This document shows, in pieces, positions 1 to 10,449 of a stretch of 64,000 bases of DNA; the stretch's first letter is position 1; each line of letters opens with the position of its first letter. The stretch spans positions 4,771,001 through 4,835,000 of the forward strand of contig CM048850.1 in the NCBI GenBank assembly GCA_026545225.1, read 5' to 3'. Below the pieces are notes generated by a model. It saw nothing but the letters and a program-made list of their open reading frames with translations. It did no database searches and was not told the origin of the DNA. The position numbers and the translations under genes are program-made. Source of the stretch: Cornus controversa. Taxonomy: Eukaryota > Streptophyta > Magnoliopsida > Cornales > Cornaceae.

Positions 1-399
1 GTTCACGGCTACTTAGGAAGAAAGAAATGGCTAGAAATATCTAAAATATGATATTTAAAAGCCCTAGGGCATAAAATGACCAAAACGCCCTTAGTTGACT
101 TAACGTATTTCCCGACCTCCGTTTTTGAATCTGAAAGCGGCTATGACCTCGAAATCAATTATACATCTCTTCTAAAATTCTATTTGGTGTCAAACAAAAA
201 ATAAAATTTTCTTAAAAAATCTCAGGTTTCCCAGGTCCCATCAACCCAAAAAATTTAAATTGAGCCAAATGACTTAGAAAACTCCTCGGACCTTTACACA
301 AGTCCCTACATATGTAAATCACATTGAAAATATATGCAAATCTATTTATAATCTTATTTTAAAAAATAAATAAATAAAAGAAAATTTTGAATCTCTACA
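1..399 (-). mobile_element. 5' part of a Tekay-like LTR, truncated by window edge
   Basis: Read on the minus strand, this begins at 399 with TGTAGAGATTC and follows the same order as the other Tekay-like LTRs here: start motif, the phrase around AACGGAGGTC, a GTTAAGT block, then a TATA-like AAATATC region near position 50. It abuts G1 gag codons at 400, so it was probably inserted into that gag. The far end and its TSD lie outside the window, so solo LTR versus full element cannot be decided. Confidence 0.75.
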
Positions 400-463
400 G
401 GCTTGAACAAGTGACGAAACATCTAAGGGTAATGTCTACACCCGATGATGGAATGAAGGTGAT
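400..463 (+). pseudogene. G1 gag fragment between two inserted LTRs
   Basis: Sixty-four bases of gag survive between two minus-strand LTRs. One frame reads through with a leucine-rich gag-like segment (ending ...T-P-D-D-G-M-K-V). It continues in register after the solo LTR at 2900 with I-L-A-T-Y-S-F-L-R-G, matching the V-x-L-A-T-Y-x-L-R-G pattern of Tekay/Del capsid proteins. This joins the two sides of the insertion and shows where the LTR landed. Not functional. Confidence 0.7.
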
Positions 464-2894
464 TATCACGCCCTGATTTCTGTTCTCCAAAAACCAAGGG
501 TGACTGAATTTTCACTCATTGAATCACCTCATGAATCTCGCTATGGTATCTTACTCTGATACCATGTTGTCGCGCCCTGATTTCCATTATTCGAAAACTG
601 AAGGTGAACTCATCCATTAATGACTAATGAACTTTATTTACTCTTAAATATTGCAGAAGCTTAACTATTTTCTTACACATAGACATGCTAACTCAACCTC
701 AACCGCAACAAATCTAAAAAAGCCCCAAATCAAGCCACAATTACATAACTCCTAAATTTTTAGAACTCAACTCCCCTTGTAACTGGAACTTGAAATTGAA
801 ACGCTCAAAATTGGATAGAGGATTCAAAAATACTCAATTTCAGAAAAATCACACTCAATTTTGATTTAAAATGAAAAAGTTATACCCGATTGAAGTTTGA
901 GCTAATTTCGGATAATGCTGTGAATAGTGACTTCGATCCATCGAAATGGCAACTTCAATCCATCGAAGTTTTGATGCATCGAACATGTATCGACTTAATT
1001 ATCAAAACCTGCTATCTAGTAGTCGAAATTCCCAACTTATAGGCTCCAAAACTTCTCTAAAAAGCCTAAAAATCATCAAACGTCATCCACAACATGTACA
1101 AATGATAAAAACATCATCATACACCATTCTAATCATGAATCTACATCTCCAACAATCATATCCAAGAACTTATACATAATGGAATCAAAACCAACATTCT
1201 TCCATTCAAAACCCACAAATCACATATGATCCATTTATGATCATTACATTTGAAACTATAGTGCATCAACATGAATCAAATGTAAATATAACATCATTAA
1301 CATAGTCCACATGCCACAAACTGGCATCAACATCTATTTACATCTTAAAAGGTTAAAAGTCCAAAAATGGAACTCAACAAGTTCCATTGAGTTATTCATG
1401 CTTCATCCTCCATTGGTGCCTTATCTGAAAAGTTTATATAAATAGGGGGTGAGCTTATTCTCTCTCGCTCAGTAGGAATGATCCACCCAACTCTACTCTA
1501 AATCAGGCAGCTATGCTTGGATGCATTGAAATCATTACATGTCTACATGACAAATATCCATACTTTTTACCCATAACAATCACGTTTTATAAATCATGTA
1601 TGATGCTTCACATTCCAATATATACATACAAGTAGAAAATTGAGCAAGTCACAATTCAATGTATAAATCAAGCCACATAAGTCCAAAAATCAATTCAAAG
1701 GGACACTTTTATCAAATCAATAGTAAAGGTCCCATTGGCACCTAAACAGTGCTTACGCTTCTTGGTTCACTATTCTAACGGATGTGACACTGCTCGGCCA
1801 AGTTTTGGGTCTTTCACCCTAGGGGTCCATTCCCTTATCTTAATTCTTACACTCTTGCCCCAAAACTCGTCACATAGTGCATTTTATCACATAATGCACA
1901 TATCCTACACAATGAAATGCATTTTGTCAAATCAACACATTTTCTTCCTCAAATCAAACATGTCACAATGTTATTTCACTCACATCATGAAAATCATCAT
2001 GTTTATGCAATTTTTAAGAAAATCGTATCTTTTATGGATCATTCTATATAAAAACTCAGATTTATACATTTTCATTAAATGAACACAGTTTCAACAATTA
2101 GCATACATAGTCTTAATATCACATATGTGACGTATATAAGCCCTAAATAACATGTTAGAAATATATATGCATAAATCACATTTTCATATATATAAATACT
2201 TACACCAAACCCTAACCCAAGAAATCTGAACCTATCTTTTATGGCACAATAAAAAGGACCTATAGAATCAAAGTAAAGATGAGTCTAGCACCCCTACCTC
2301 AAATCTTAAGCTTTGAATCCAAATTTGAGAAATCCTAACTTTCTCAACTTCATGAAACACGGACTTTGTTCAGTTCAAATTGAAGCCCTCGACACCCTCT
2401 ACATACTTTCCTTCTTCGGGATCCTATAAATCACACCTCAAGTGACCTAAAATCTAGAGAGAATGGAGAGAGATGAAGTGGTGACTTTTATAGAGAAAGT
2501 GAGATATTTAAATATGAAATATCCCAGACCTTGGGATATTTATTTCACTCCTAGGGCGCAAAAAGACCGTTTTGCCCCTCCCGGCCTCCGTTTTCAATTT
2601 CAAAAACTCTGTTGGACTCAAAATTTCTTCCTTAATACTCTAAAATTTTCATTTAATTCATAGTTAAAAATAAAAATTTTCAAATTTTTCGGACCCACTT
2701 AACCCCATCCCGGGGCTCCTGTTGACCAAAAAGTCAAACTTTTTCAAAAGTTGTCAAAACTTTCCAAAACCATCATCTAACCCTCTTAACATGTTCTCCA
2801 CATTCAAAACATGTTAAATATCATTTTAAATGAGTTTAAAGCAATAAATGATGAAAAATTAAAAAATCGGTCAAAATTGGGCACGGTCTCTACA
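464..2894 (-). mobile_element. Solo LTR, Tekay-like, with 5-bp TSD
   Basis: On the minus strand it starts TGTAGAGACC at 2894 and ends ...GGGCGTGATA at 464 (2431 bp). It is flanked by a perfect 5-bp duplication GTGAT (459-463 and 2895-2899), and G1 gag continues on both sides, so this is a solo LTR left by LTR-LTR recombination. Near its 3' end (541-580) it holds an internal LTR-end/primer-binding-site lookalike. At 930-990 it has a short cluster of TCGAT-type palindromic words. Confidence 0.9.
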
Positions 2895-2899
2895 GTGAT

Positions 2900-3820
2900 A
2901 TTAGCCACTTATTCATTCTTGAGGGGTGTTGATATATAGTGAAAATTGGTGAGTGACCGACATGATGTGGAAACCATAGGATGGGAGGCGTTTAAGACTT
3001 TTCCTTGAGCACTACTTTCCAATGCTTAAGAGGAGGGAACTAAAGAAGGAATTCAATGAGCTAACACATAAGGGCATGGTGGTGATTGAGTATGAGAACA
3101 AGTTCACCTTTCTCTCACATTTTTCTCCTGAAGTGGTGGGGTATGAAGAGGAAAAGACGTGGAGGTTTGTTAATGGCCTTCACCATTCCATTAGGCCCAT
3201 TGTGTATATTTTGGGCTTGAAGGTGTATGCTCAAGTGGTGGAAAATGCTTTGATGGCAGAAGCTGAGGCCAAGGATAGGCAAAGAAAATGAGAGGCTTAG
3301 AGACAGAATAAGAACTTGACTATCGCCTCAGAGGAGCATGCAAGGAAGAAATTCAAGAGTGATCTTTCATAATCAGTAGGGTCAGTGGGATAGCCCATGG
3401 CACGTTGTACGCCTTTCAGTCTTATGCCTTTGGGATCTACTTGGGTAGATGTAGTGTGCTACAAATGTAGCAACCTAGGCAGTACAAGGCGGACTATCCT
3501 ATGAGGCAACCTATGAGTCAACCTAACATGGTAACTTATTTCGAGTGTGGTCAGCCCAAGCACATGGTAAGGTATTGTCCATAGTAAGGTAAAGGTGCCA
3601 AGGGTGGTCAGAGTTCACAGTAGAGGCCAGCTTAGACTGTGACTATGCAGATAGGCTATAGAGCATTACTACCACCATAGCCAGCTTTATCTGCTCAGAG
3701 TGCACGACCAGTGAGGAGGTATACCCCTAGTGTGTCCACATAGCATTCTCGTTTTCAGGGTAGTGGTTCATATGAGCAGAGGACTTAGGGCAGGGTGTAT
3801 GTTGTGAAACCTATAGACTC
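2900..3820 (+). pseudogene. G1 gag (capsid and zinc knuckle), broken
   Basis: The reading continues from the upstream fragment into a capsid-like region; the longest open piece is 3022-3291 (89 residues), including Y-E-N-K-F and a gag-typical W-R-F-V-N-G-L. A nucleic-acid-binding CCHC knuckle is recognisable at about 3540-3582, but its first Cys has become Tyr (Y-F-E-C-G-Q-P-K-H-M-V-R-Y-C). Stops and shifts separate the pieces, so it cannot make a capsid protein. A glutamine/serine-rich linker with several in-frame stops leads into the protease. Confidence 0.75.
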
Positions 3821-4262
3821 TTTAGCTAAACCTTCAGTGGTTAGAAGTATATTTCTGGTGTATAGTTTTTAGGTTTGTGTATTAGTTGATTCGGGTGTGT
3901 CATACTTATTCATTTTTACATCATTTGCACACGCATTGGGGCTAGAGGTTAGTCTATTTGATAGAATTATTTGTGTTGATACACCAATGGGCGGTACAAT
4001 GATTCTTGACAGAGTGTTCCGGGGACATGCTATTGAGATAGTCGAACAGGCGCTTGATTTTGATTTTATTCTCCTCGATGTGAGTAGTTTTGATATTATC
4101 ATTGGGATGGACTGGTTATCATAATTCTATTTGACGATAGATTGTTTTAGAAGGCGAGTGACAATTTATATGCTCGAAGGAGATTATTTTTATTTTGTGG
4201 GAGATCAGACATATTCATATACTTCTCTATGTTATGGTATTAGTGGTCGGGAGTGATATAGT
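3821..4262 (+). pseudogene. G1 aspartic protease, broken
   Basis: A retropepsin-like region reads L-V-D-S-G around 3880-3895, then a hydrophobic body to the conserved I-I-I-G-M-D-W-L at about 4097-4120. These are the catalytic D-S/T-G and the C-terminal G-M-D-W motifs of Ty3/gypsy proteases. The usual Ala/Thr after the active-site Gly is Val. A stop precedes the active site (about 3870) and another follows G-M-D-W-L-S at 4122-4124. In life it would cleave the gag-pol polyprotein; here it is dead. Confidence 0.75.
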
Positions 4263-4268
4263 TTCATC

Positions 4269-5565
4269 TTGGCTAGTCTTTTGGCCAAGGGAGAGGAGAT
4301 TCTGAGGGAGATATATCCAACAGTTGTCTGTGACTTCTTGGATGTCTTTCTAGAGGATTTGATGAAATTACCTCCCAAGAGAGAGGTAAAGTTTGCTATT
4401 GACCTTATACCCAGTACATTACCTATCTCTATGGCACTGTATCGAATGACACTGGCAAATTTGGTAGAACTAAAGCGTCAATTGGATGATTTAAAAGTTA
4501 AGGGATTTATTAGACCAAGTGCATCACTATAAGAAGCACTGGTGTTATTTTATAAGAAGAAAGATGATTCTTTGAGATTGTGCATTGATTATCAAAAATT
4601 GAATCATGTAACAATCAAGAACAAGTATTTGTTACCGAGGATATATGACCTATTCGATTAGTTGAAGGGAGCTCACTGCTTCTCAAAAATTGATTTAAGG
4701 TCAGGATATTACCAATTGAGGGTAAAGGATGAGGATATTCATAAGATGACTTTTCGTACTCGGTATGGACATTATAAATTCATCGTAATGCCATTTGGTT
4801 TGATAAATGCATCGGTGTCATTTATAGATTTGATGAACCGAGCATTTCATGAGTATCTAGATTCTTTTGTGGTAGTGTTTGTAGATGACATACTTGTGTA
4901 CTCATCTTTAGAGGACAAACATGAGTTACATTTGAGGATTATTTACAAATTCTTAGAGAGCACTGATTGTATGCTAAATACAAAAAATGTGAGTTTTGGC
5001 TCCAAGAGGTAAAGTTTTGTGGACATGTTGTTTCCGGAGGTGGAGTCTCAGTTGATTCATCTAAGATTGAGGCCGTGATGAGTTGGGAAATTTTGAAGAG
5101 TGTCTTTTAGATTTGGAGTTTTCTTGGTTTAGTGGACTACTATAAGAGGTTTGTGAGTATTGCAGCTCCTATGACATGACTCACTCGTAAGGGTGTGAAG
5201 TTTGTGTGGAATGAGGCTTGTGAGTTAGCCTTTCATGAATTGAAGAAGCGGTTAACCACAAATCCTATTTTGGTGATACGCAAGCGTGGCTTGGGATATG
5301 TGATTTATTGTGATGCTTCAAGGAATGGGTTAGGTTGTGCGTTGATATAATATGAGGGAGTAGCTACTTATGAGTCTAAACAATTAAAGACTTATGAGCA
5401 TAACTATCCTACGTATCATTTGGAACTAGCAGCAGTGATCTTTGCCTTGAAGAGGTGGAGACACTACTTGTATGGTGATAGATTCGAGGTGTATTTGGAT
5501 CATAAGAGTCTCAAGTAACTTTTCTCCCAAAAAGACTTGAATATGAGGCTGAGGTGATGGGTTGA
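4269..5565 (+). pseudogene. G1 reverse transcriptase and RNase H, broken
   Basis: The frame 4269-4532 begins the RT (V-V-C-D-F-L-D-V-F, then P-I-S-M-A). The core 4662-5012 holds [14 protein letters not shown] and the active-site box F-V-D-D at 4878-4889, here intact. After a frameshift near 5010 the connection and RNase H follow, with Y-C-D-A-S at about 5310 and D-H-K-S-L-K at about 5500. In-frame stops occur at about 4530, 4660, 5350 and 5516, several at codons where the family normally has Gln, Arg or Trp, which suggests C-to-T decay. Confidence 0.85.
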
Positions 5566-5569
5566 TTGT

Positions 5570-6895
5570 ATGGAAGAATATAACTTTGATTTGCAGTATC
5601 AACTGGGGAAGACAAATGTAGTGGTGAATGCATTGAGCAAAAAGTCTCACGGGACTCTAGCTACCATAGTTATACGAGAATGGAAAATGATAGAAAATTT
5701 CTCAAAGTTGGGACTGTATTTCAGTGATGATGGTGAGTCAGCTACGTTGTTTAGCTTAGTAGCTCAACCTATGCTTGTAAGTAAGGTGATTGAGACACAA
5801 AAGGAGGATCATGAGTTAGGGGCTATTCACTCACATATTACTACAGGTGTGATGGTAAATGATTGGACCTTACATTCAGATGGAGGTCTACGATTGATAA
5901 GGTTGATGGTTGTTCCTTCTAACTGTCGTGAGGATGTACTATGGAACTTTCATCACTCTCGTCTTGCAATTCATCCTGGTGGTACGAAGATGTATCAAAA
6001 TTTGAAGTGCCAGTATTGGTGGTAGGGCATGAAAAGAGATATGGCACAGTTTGTAGCAAGATGCCTAACTTGTCAGTAGGTGAAGGCAGAACATCAGAAA
6101 CCATTTGGGTTATTACAACTGTTACTAGTGGAAGAGGGAGCACATCACTATAAACTTTGTCACGGGGCTTTCAAGGTCAAACAAGGGTAATGATATGGTT
6201 TGGGTTGTTGTGAATAAACTAAACATGACAACATATTTCTTACCTATGAGATTATCCAATGGTGTGAGGAGACTTAGTGGGCAGTCTGTGGAGTAGATTG
6301 TGAGGTTACATAAAGTTCTGGTAGCCATTGTATTGGACAAGGATCCATGGTTTACCTCGAGGTTCTGGTAGGGGTTTTAGATAGTGCTAGACATGTGACT
6401 ACATTTTAGTACGACATTGCATCCACAAACTAACGGACAGTTGGAGCGTACCATTCAGATATTGGAGGATATGCTTCATGCTTGCATTTTGGATTTTGGT
6501 GGTGGTTGGGAGGAGGACCATTTGCCACTTGTGGAGTTTGCTTATAACAATAATTATCAAACTAGTATTGAGATGGCACCATTTGAGGCATTGTAAGGCA
6601 GACCTTGTAGGTCTCCAGTTTGTTAGACTGAGGTGGGCAAGACTTTAACCTTAGGATCGGACATTGTATATGAGACTATTGAAAAGATCAAGTTGATCAT
6701 TAGACAACGATTGTTGACGGCTTAGAGTAGATAAAAGAGCTATGACAATAAGAGGAGACAACCATTGTCCTTTGAGGTGGGACACCACGTATTTCTTAAG
6801 GTTTCACCACCGAAGGGATTGATGCATTTTGGATAGAGCAAAAAGTTATCGCCTAGATATATTGGACTTATTCAGATCTTAGAGTGTGTTAGTGA
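5570..6895 (+). pseudogene. G1 integrase, N-terminal part up to solo LTR
   Basis: The 151-residue open piece 5570-6025 covers the end of RNase H (a [12 protein letters not shown] motif) and the start of integrase (H-P-G-G-T-K-M-Y). The zinc-binding C-L-T-C-Q follows at about 6062-6075. The first catalytic Asp of the DDE core (normally in M-D-F-V-T-G) is Asn (AAC at 6153-6155). Beyond it the frame is lost repeatedly, though Y-N-N-x-Y-Q-T-S-I-E and G-R-P-C-R-S remain recognisable near 6540-6615. The solo LTR at 6901 interrupts the C-terminal domain. Confidence 0.8.
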
Positions 6896-6900
6896 GGTAG

Positions 6901-6984
6901 TGTAAGGACCAAGTTATTTTTGACCGATTTCGGATTATTTTTGGACCAATTTTCTTTTCTGAATTAATTAATTTCGGAATGATG

Positions 6985-7024
<40 letters not shown>

Positions 7025-7318
7025 AATGGAATTATATATTATATATATATTTATGGAGGATGTGAGAATTTATATATATAAATAGAATTATATATATAAA
7101 TATAGATGGAGAAAGTATATGTATATGAGATTATAATATGGACGGATGATGCATATATATATATATATATATATAGTGGATGTATTTATATTTAATTATA
7201 AATATAAATATATTTAGATACATGTATTATTAAACATGTATGTGGAGGAATATGTGGGTATAGTGGTATTGTATAGTGAATATGTGTATAAGTGTTTAGT
7301 TATATACACATGTGGATT

Positions 7319-7355
<37 letters not shown>

Positions 7356-10103
7356 ATATATTTTCATGTGGCTGAGGTTGGTTGAGACCATGTGGTGCAA
7401 ATCAAGAGTGTTCAAAATGGAAAGAAAGAAGATCATGTATATGGTCGGCTGAAGAGGAAGAAAGAAAAGAGGAAATTAAAAGAAGAGAAATATAGAGTGA
7501 GAAAGTTGATTTAGTGAGAGAGAATCTCACTAGTTTTAGTGAGAGAAATAAATAGACTAGAGAGAGCAACTATGAAGCTGCTAGCTTGAGGTGGGTTCAT
7601 GGGGGTGGTTCCTCGGCTAGTGGCGCTGGTGTAAGGAGTTACGTGAGCTTGGTGTTCGGCAGTTTCAGCTGGGCTTAGTCGGCGAGTTGGCACTGGCGGT
7701 TGAAGGTGGTTCGGGTGAGACCGGTCTTACATGGCTCAATTGAGTGGGGTGTTGTGGTGGCTAGCGACTGTCTCGTTCGGTCATCGACAAGTGATGGGTC
7801 TTAACGGTAACAGCGGTGAGGGGCTGTCCGAAGGTGGGTTTCTTGATGGCTGAAACGTGGCTTCGATGGTGGACTACTATGGTGGTTTACGGTAGTTTCG
7901 GCAAGGAGCTGGTTCTCACGGCTGTTTGGATAGCTTATTTTGGTGGCCGACATCAATGGTGAATGGTGGCTGTTCGGGTTGCCATGATGGTTGTTTTCGG
8001 TTGCAGCTAGTTTGGTGAGGAAGATGATAGTGTCAAAGAGGGTGAAACTTGTGGGTTTGGTTAGGTGGTGGTGGAGATTGGTCACAGCTGTGCATGGTCA
8101 CGGGCTAGTGGTGAGGTTGATAGCTTGTAGCTGTTGTAAGGGCTGGGTTGACCGAAGAGAGTGGTGGCCTTGGGTTCATGGTGGTCAACTAGCTGGTATG
8201 GTAGTTGTTGATGGGTTTAGGTGAAGATGATAATGTTGATGATGGAGGCGACACTGTGTTGGACCGTGACAGTTGGGTTCACAGTGGGTAACCATCATGG
8301 TGCTGAGTAAATAATTAAGCATGGCTTGATGGGCTACGGTTGGGTGTTTGATTGTGTGAGCTTGGATGAAGACAATGAGTATTCTTAAATATGGAGAGAA
8401 TTTGGTGTGGGCTGTTGTAATGGACCTTAATTTGGCAGTGGGCTGCCCTAGTTTGAACATTTGGTATGGATTGAGTATGGGCTATATTGGAGCTCTTGGG
8501 TTTGTGGGTTGAATTAGTGAAATGGGTCAGATGAAGTGTTTAGTGATTTGGGCTTGAAGATTTGGGTTTGTTTTGGATCAATTAAATGGACTGGGCTAGA
8601 AATTAAAATAGGCCCAGTTTCATTTAAAATGAAATATGATTGTTTTTAATTGTGGGTTTTGATTTGGACTTAAGACTTGGACTTAGAATTGGCTTCCTAT
8701 GAGCTTTGGATGCGCAAGGACGTGTTAAACAATTTCGGCATAGTAGTGGATGACATTCTTTTCAACTTTCTCAGAATTGGAGATTTTTAGAGTTCTCACT
8801 CCAAATTAAGTTAGGAGTGTTAGACTCATCTTTACTTTAATTCCATAGGTCTGTTATCTGTGACATGAAAGATAGGATTGTGATTCCTTGAGTTTAGGGT
8901 TTTGTGTATTTATATATATAGAAATGTGATTTATGCATATGTATATGTCTAACATGTTAGTTAGGACTTATATATGCTACATATGTGAAATTGAAATTAT
9001 GAATGCTTTTGTTAAAACTGTGTTCATTTGATGAAAGTGTATAAATCTGAGTTTTTATATTGAATGATGCATGAAAGATATGATTTTCTTGAAATATTGC
9101 ATAAACATGAGGATTTTCATGAGGTGAGTGAAATAACATTGTGACATGTTTGATTTGAGGAAAAAAAATGCATTGATTTGATAAAATGCATTTCATTGTG
9201 TGGGATATGTGCATTATGTTATGTGATGAGTTTTGGGGCAGGAGTGTAAGAATTAAGATAAGGGCATGGATCCCTAGGGTGAAAGATCCAAAACTTGGCC
9301 AAGTGGGTGTCGCATCCGTTAGAATAGTGAACCGAGAAGCGTAAGTAGAGTTTGGGTGCCAATGGGACCTTTACTATTGTTTTGATTTGAGCGCCCCTTT
9401 GAATTAATTTTCGGACTTTTGTGGTGTGAGTTATACATTGAATTGTGACTTTCTCAATTTGCTACATGTATGTATACATTGGAATGTGAAGCATCACACA
9501 ATATTTGAAAAACATGATTATTTATGGGTGAAAAGCATAGATATCTGTCATGTAGAAATGTAATGATTTCATATGCATCCATGAATGGCTGCCTAAGTTA
9601 TAGTAGAGTTGGGTGAATCATTCCTACTGAGTGAGAGAGGATAAGATCACCCCTATTTACAAACCCTTTTTTAGATAAAGAATTACTCGAGGATGAGGCT
9701 TAGAGTGCTAGAGTGATTTAAAAGACTACTTTAAAAATTCTTTTTGGATATAGTGTTATGAATTGTATATTTGGCTATCCATGCCGGCATGTGGCATGTG
9801 GATTATATTGATGTGAGATTGCAATTACATTTATGTAACTTGTATTTATATGGGTCCGTGGACATTAGAAATGTGAGTTAGTGTTTATACATTGTGCAAA
9901 AACTTGTATGAGGATTATGAGAGTGTTGAGATATAAATTGATGATTTAGCATATACATATATTGTGCTTCCGCATTGACTTGAGAGTTGAGACATCGGCA
10001 TGGTGATGGAATCTCCGGTGACCAAGGCTTTGATGTTTGATTTCACCAGTTCACAGCCCACTTCCTTCACTCCTAACTGGGTGTCGGAAGTCGGGGCGTG
10101 ACA
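6901..10103 (+). mobile_element. Solo LTR of a second family (family B, about 3.2 kb) with 5-bp TSD
   Basis: It starts TGTAAGGACC and ends GGGGCGTGACA. It is flanked by GGTAG at 6896-6900 and 10104-10108, and G1 integrase codons continue on both sides. The 3203 bp LTR matches in layout the minus-strand LTR at 60684-63901: AT-rich start with long TA repeats, purine-rich tract, GC-rich block (about 7560-8500), then a 3' half resembling the Tekay-like LTRs. Its stretch at 8820-9360 is clearly related, in opposite orientation, to 1735-2300 of the solo LTR at 464-2894. Confidence 0.9.
6988..7022. repeat. (TA)n microsatellite inside solo LTR
   Basis: An uninterrupted TA dinucleotide run of about 35 bases. 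Shorter runs recur at 7150-7175 and 7322-7352. They lie in the first 450 bp of the family B LTR and correspond to TA-rich runs near 63500-63820 in the other copy. Confidence 0.95.
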
Positions 10104-10436
10104 GGTAGCTTATAGATTGGCCTTACCACCACAATTGGAAAAGGTTCACAATGTATTCCACTTTCAATGTTGAGAAAATACGAGCCCGATCCATCTCATA
10201 TTTTGATTTGGGTAGACGTTGAGGTTGATGAGGATGTCACTTACAAGGAAAGACCAGTTCAGATCCTTTATACTCGAGAGCAAGTTCTGAGAGGTAAGAC
10301 CATTCCTTTGGTCAAAGTCTTATGGCATCACTACAACATTGAGGAGATTACCTAGGAGCGAGATCAGGCAGTTTGTTCAAAATATCTGAACTTATTTCGT
10401 TCAGGTATGGCCTGATTTTATGGACGAAATCCTTTT
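10104..10436 (+). pseudogene. G1 integrase C-terminus with chromodomain-like tail
   Basis: Starting at the TSD, the frame resumes with V-A-Y-R-L-A-L-P-P and K-V-H-N-V-F-H, the usual end of a Ty3/gypsy integrase. A small frame change then leads to the open piece 10167-10355. This holds R-K-Y-E-P-D-P-S-H, then V-L-R-G-K-T-I-P-L-V-K-V-L-W near residues 41-54, the tail of chromovirus integrases that guides insertion into heterochromatin (known of the family). It ends with I-E-E-I-T and a stop. Confidence 0.75.
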
Positions 10437-10449
10437 AAGTTGGGGAGGT
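10437..10449 (+). other. G1 polypurine tract
   Basis: AAGTTGGGGAGGT lies directly before the 3' LTR start TGTAAAGACC at 10450. This purine tract primes plus-strand DNA synthesis. The equivalent in G2 (before 25841) is nearly identical in its GGGGAGGT core. Confidence 0.85.

Noticed and set aside
3869-4102. 77-codon minus-strand open frame
   Set aside because: Antisense shadow of the G1 protease.
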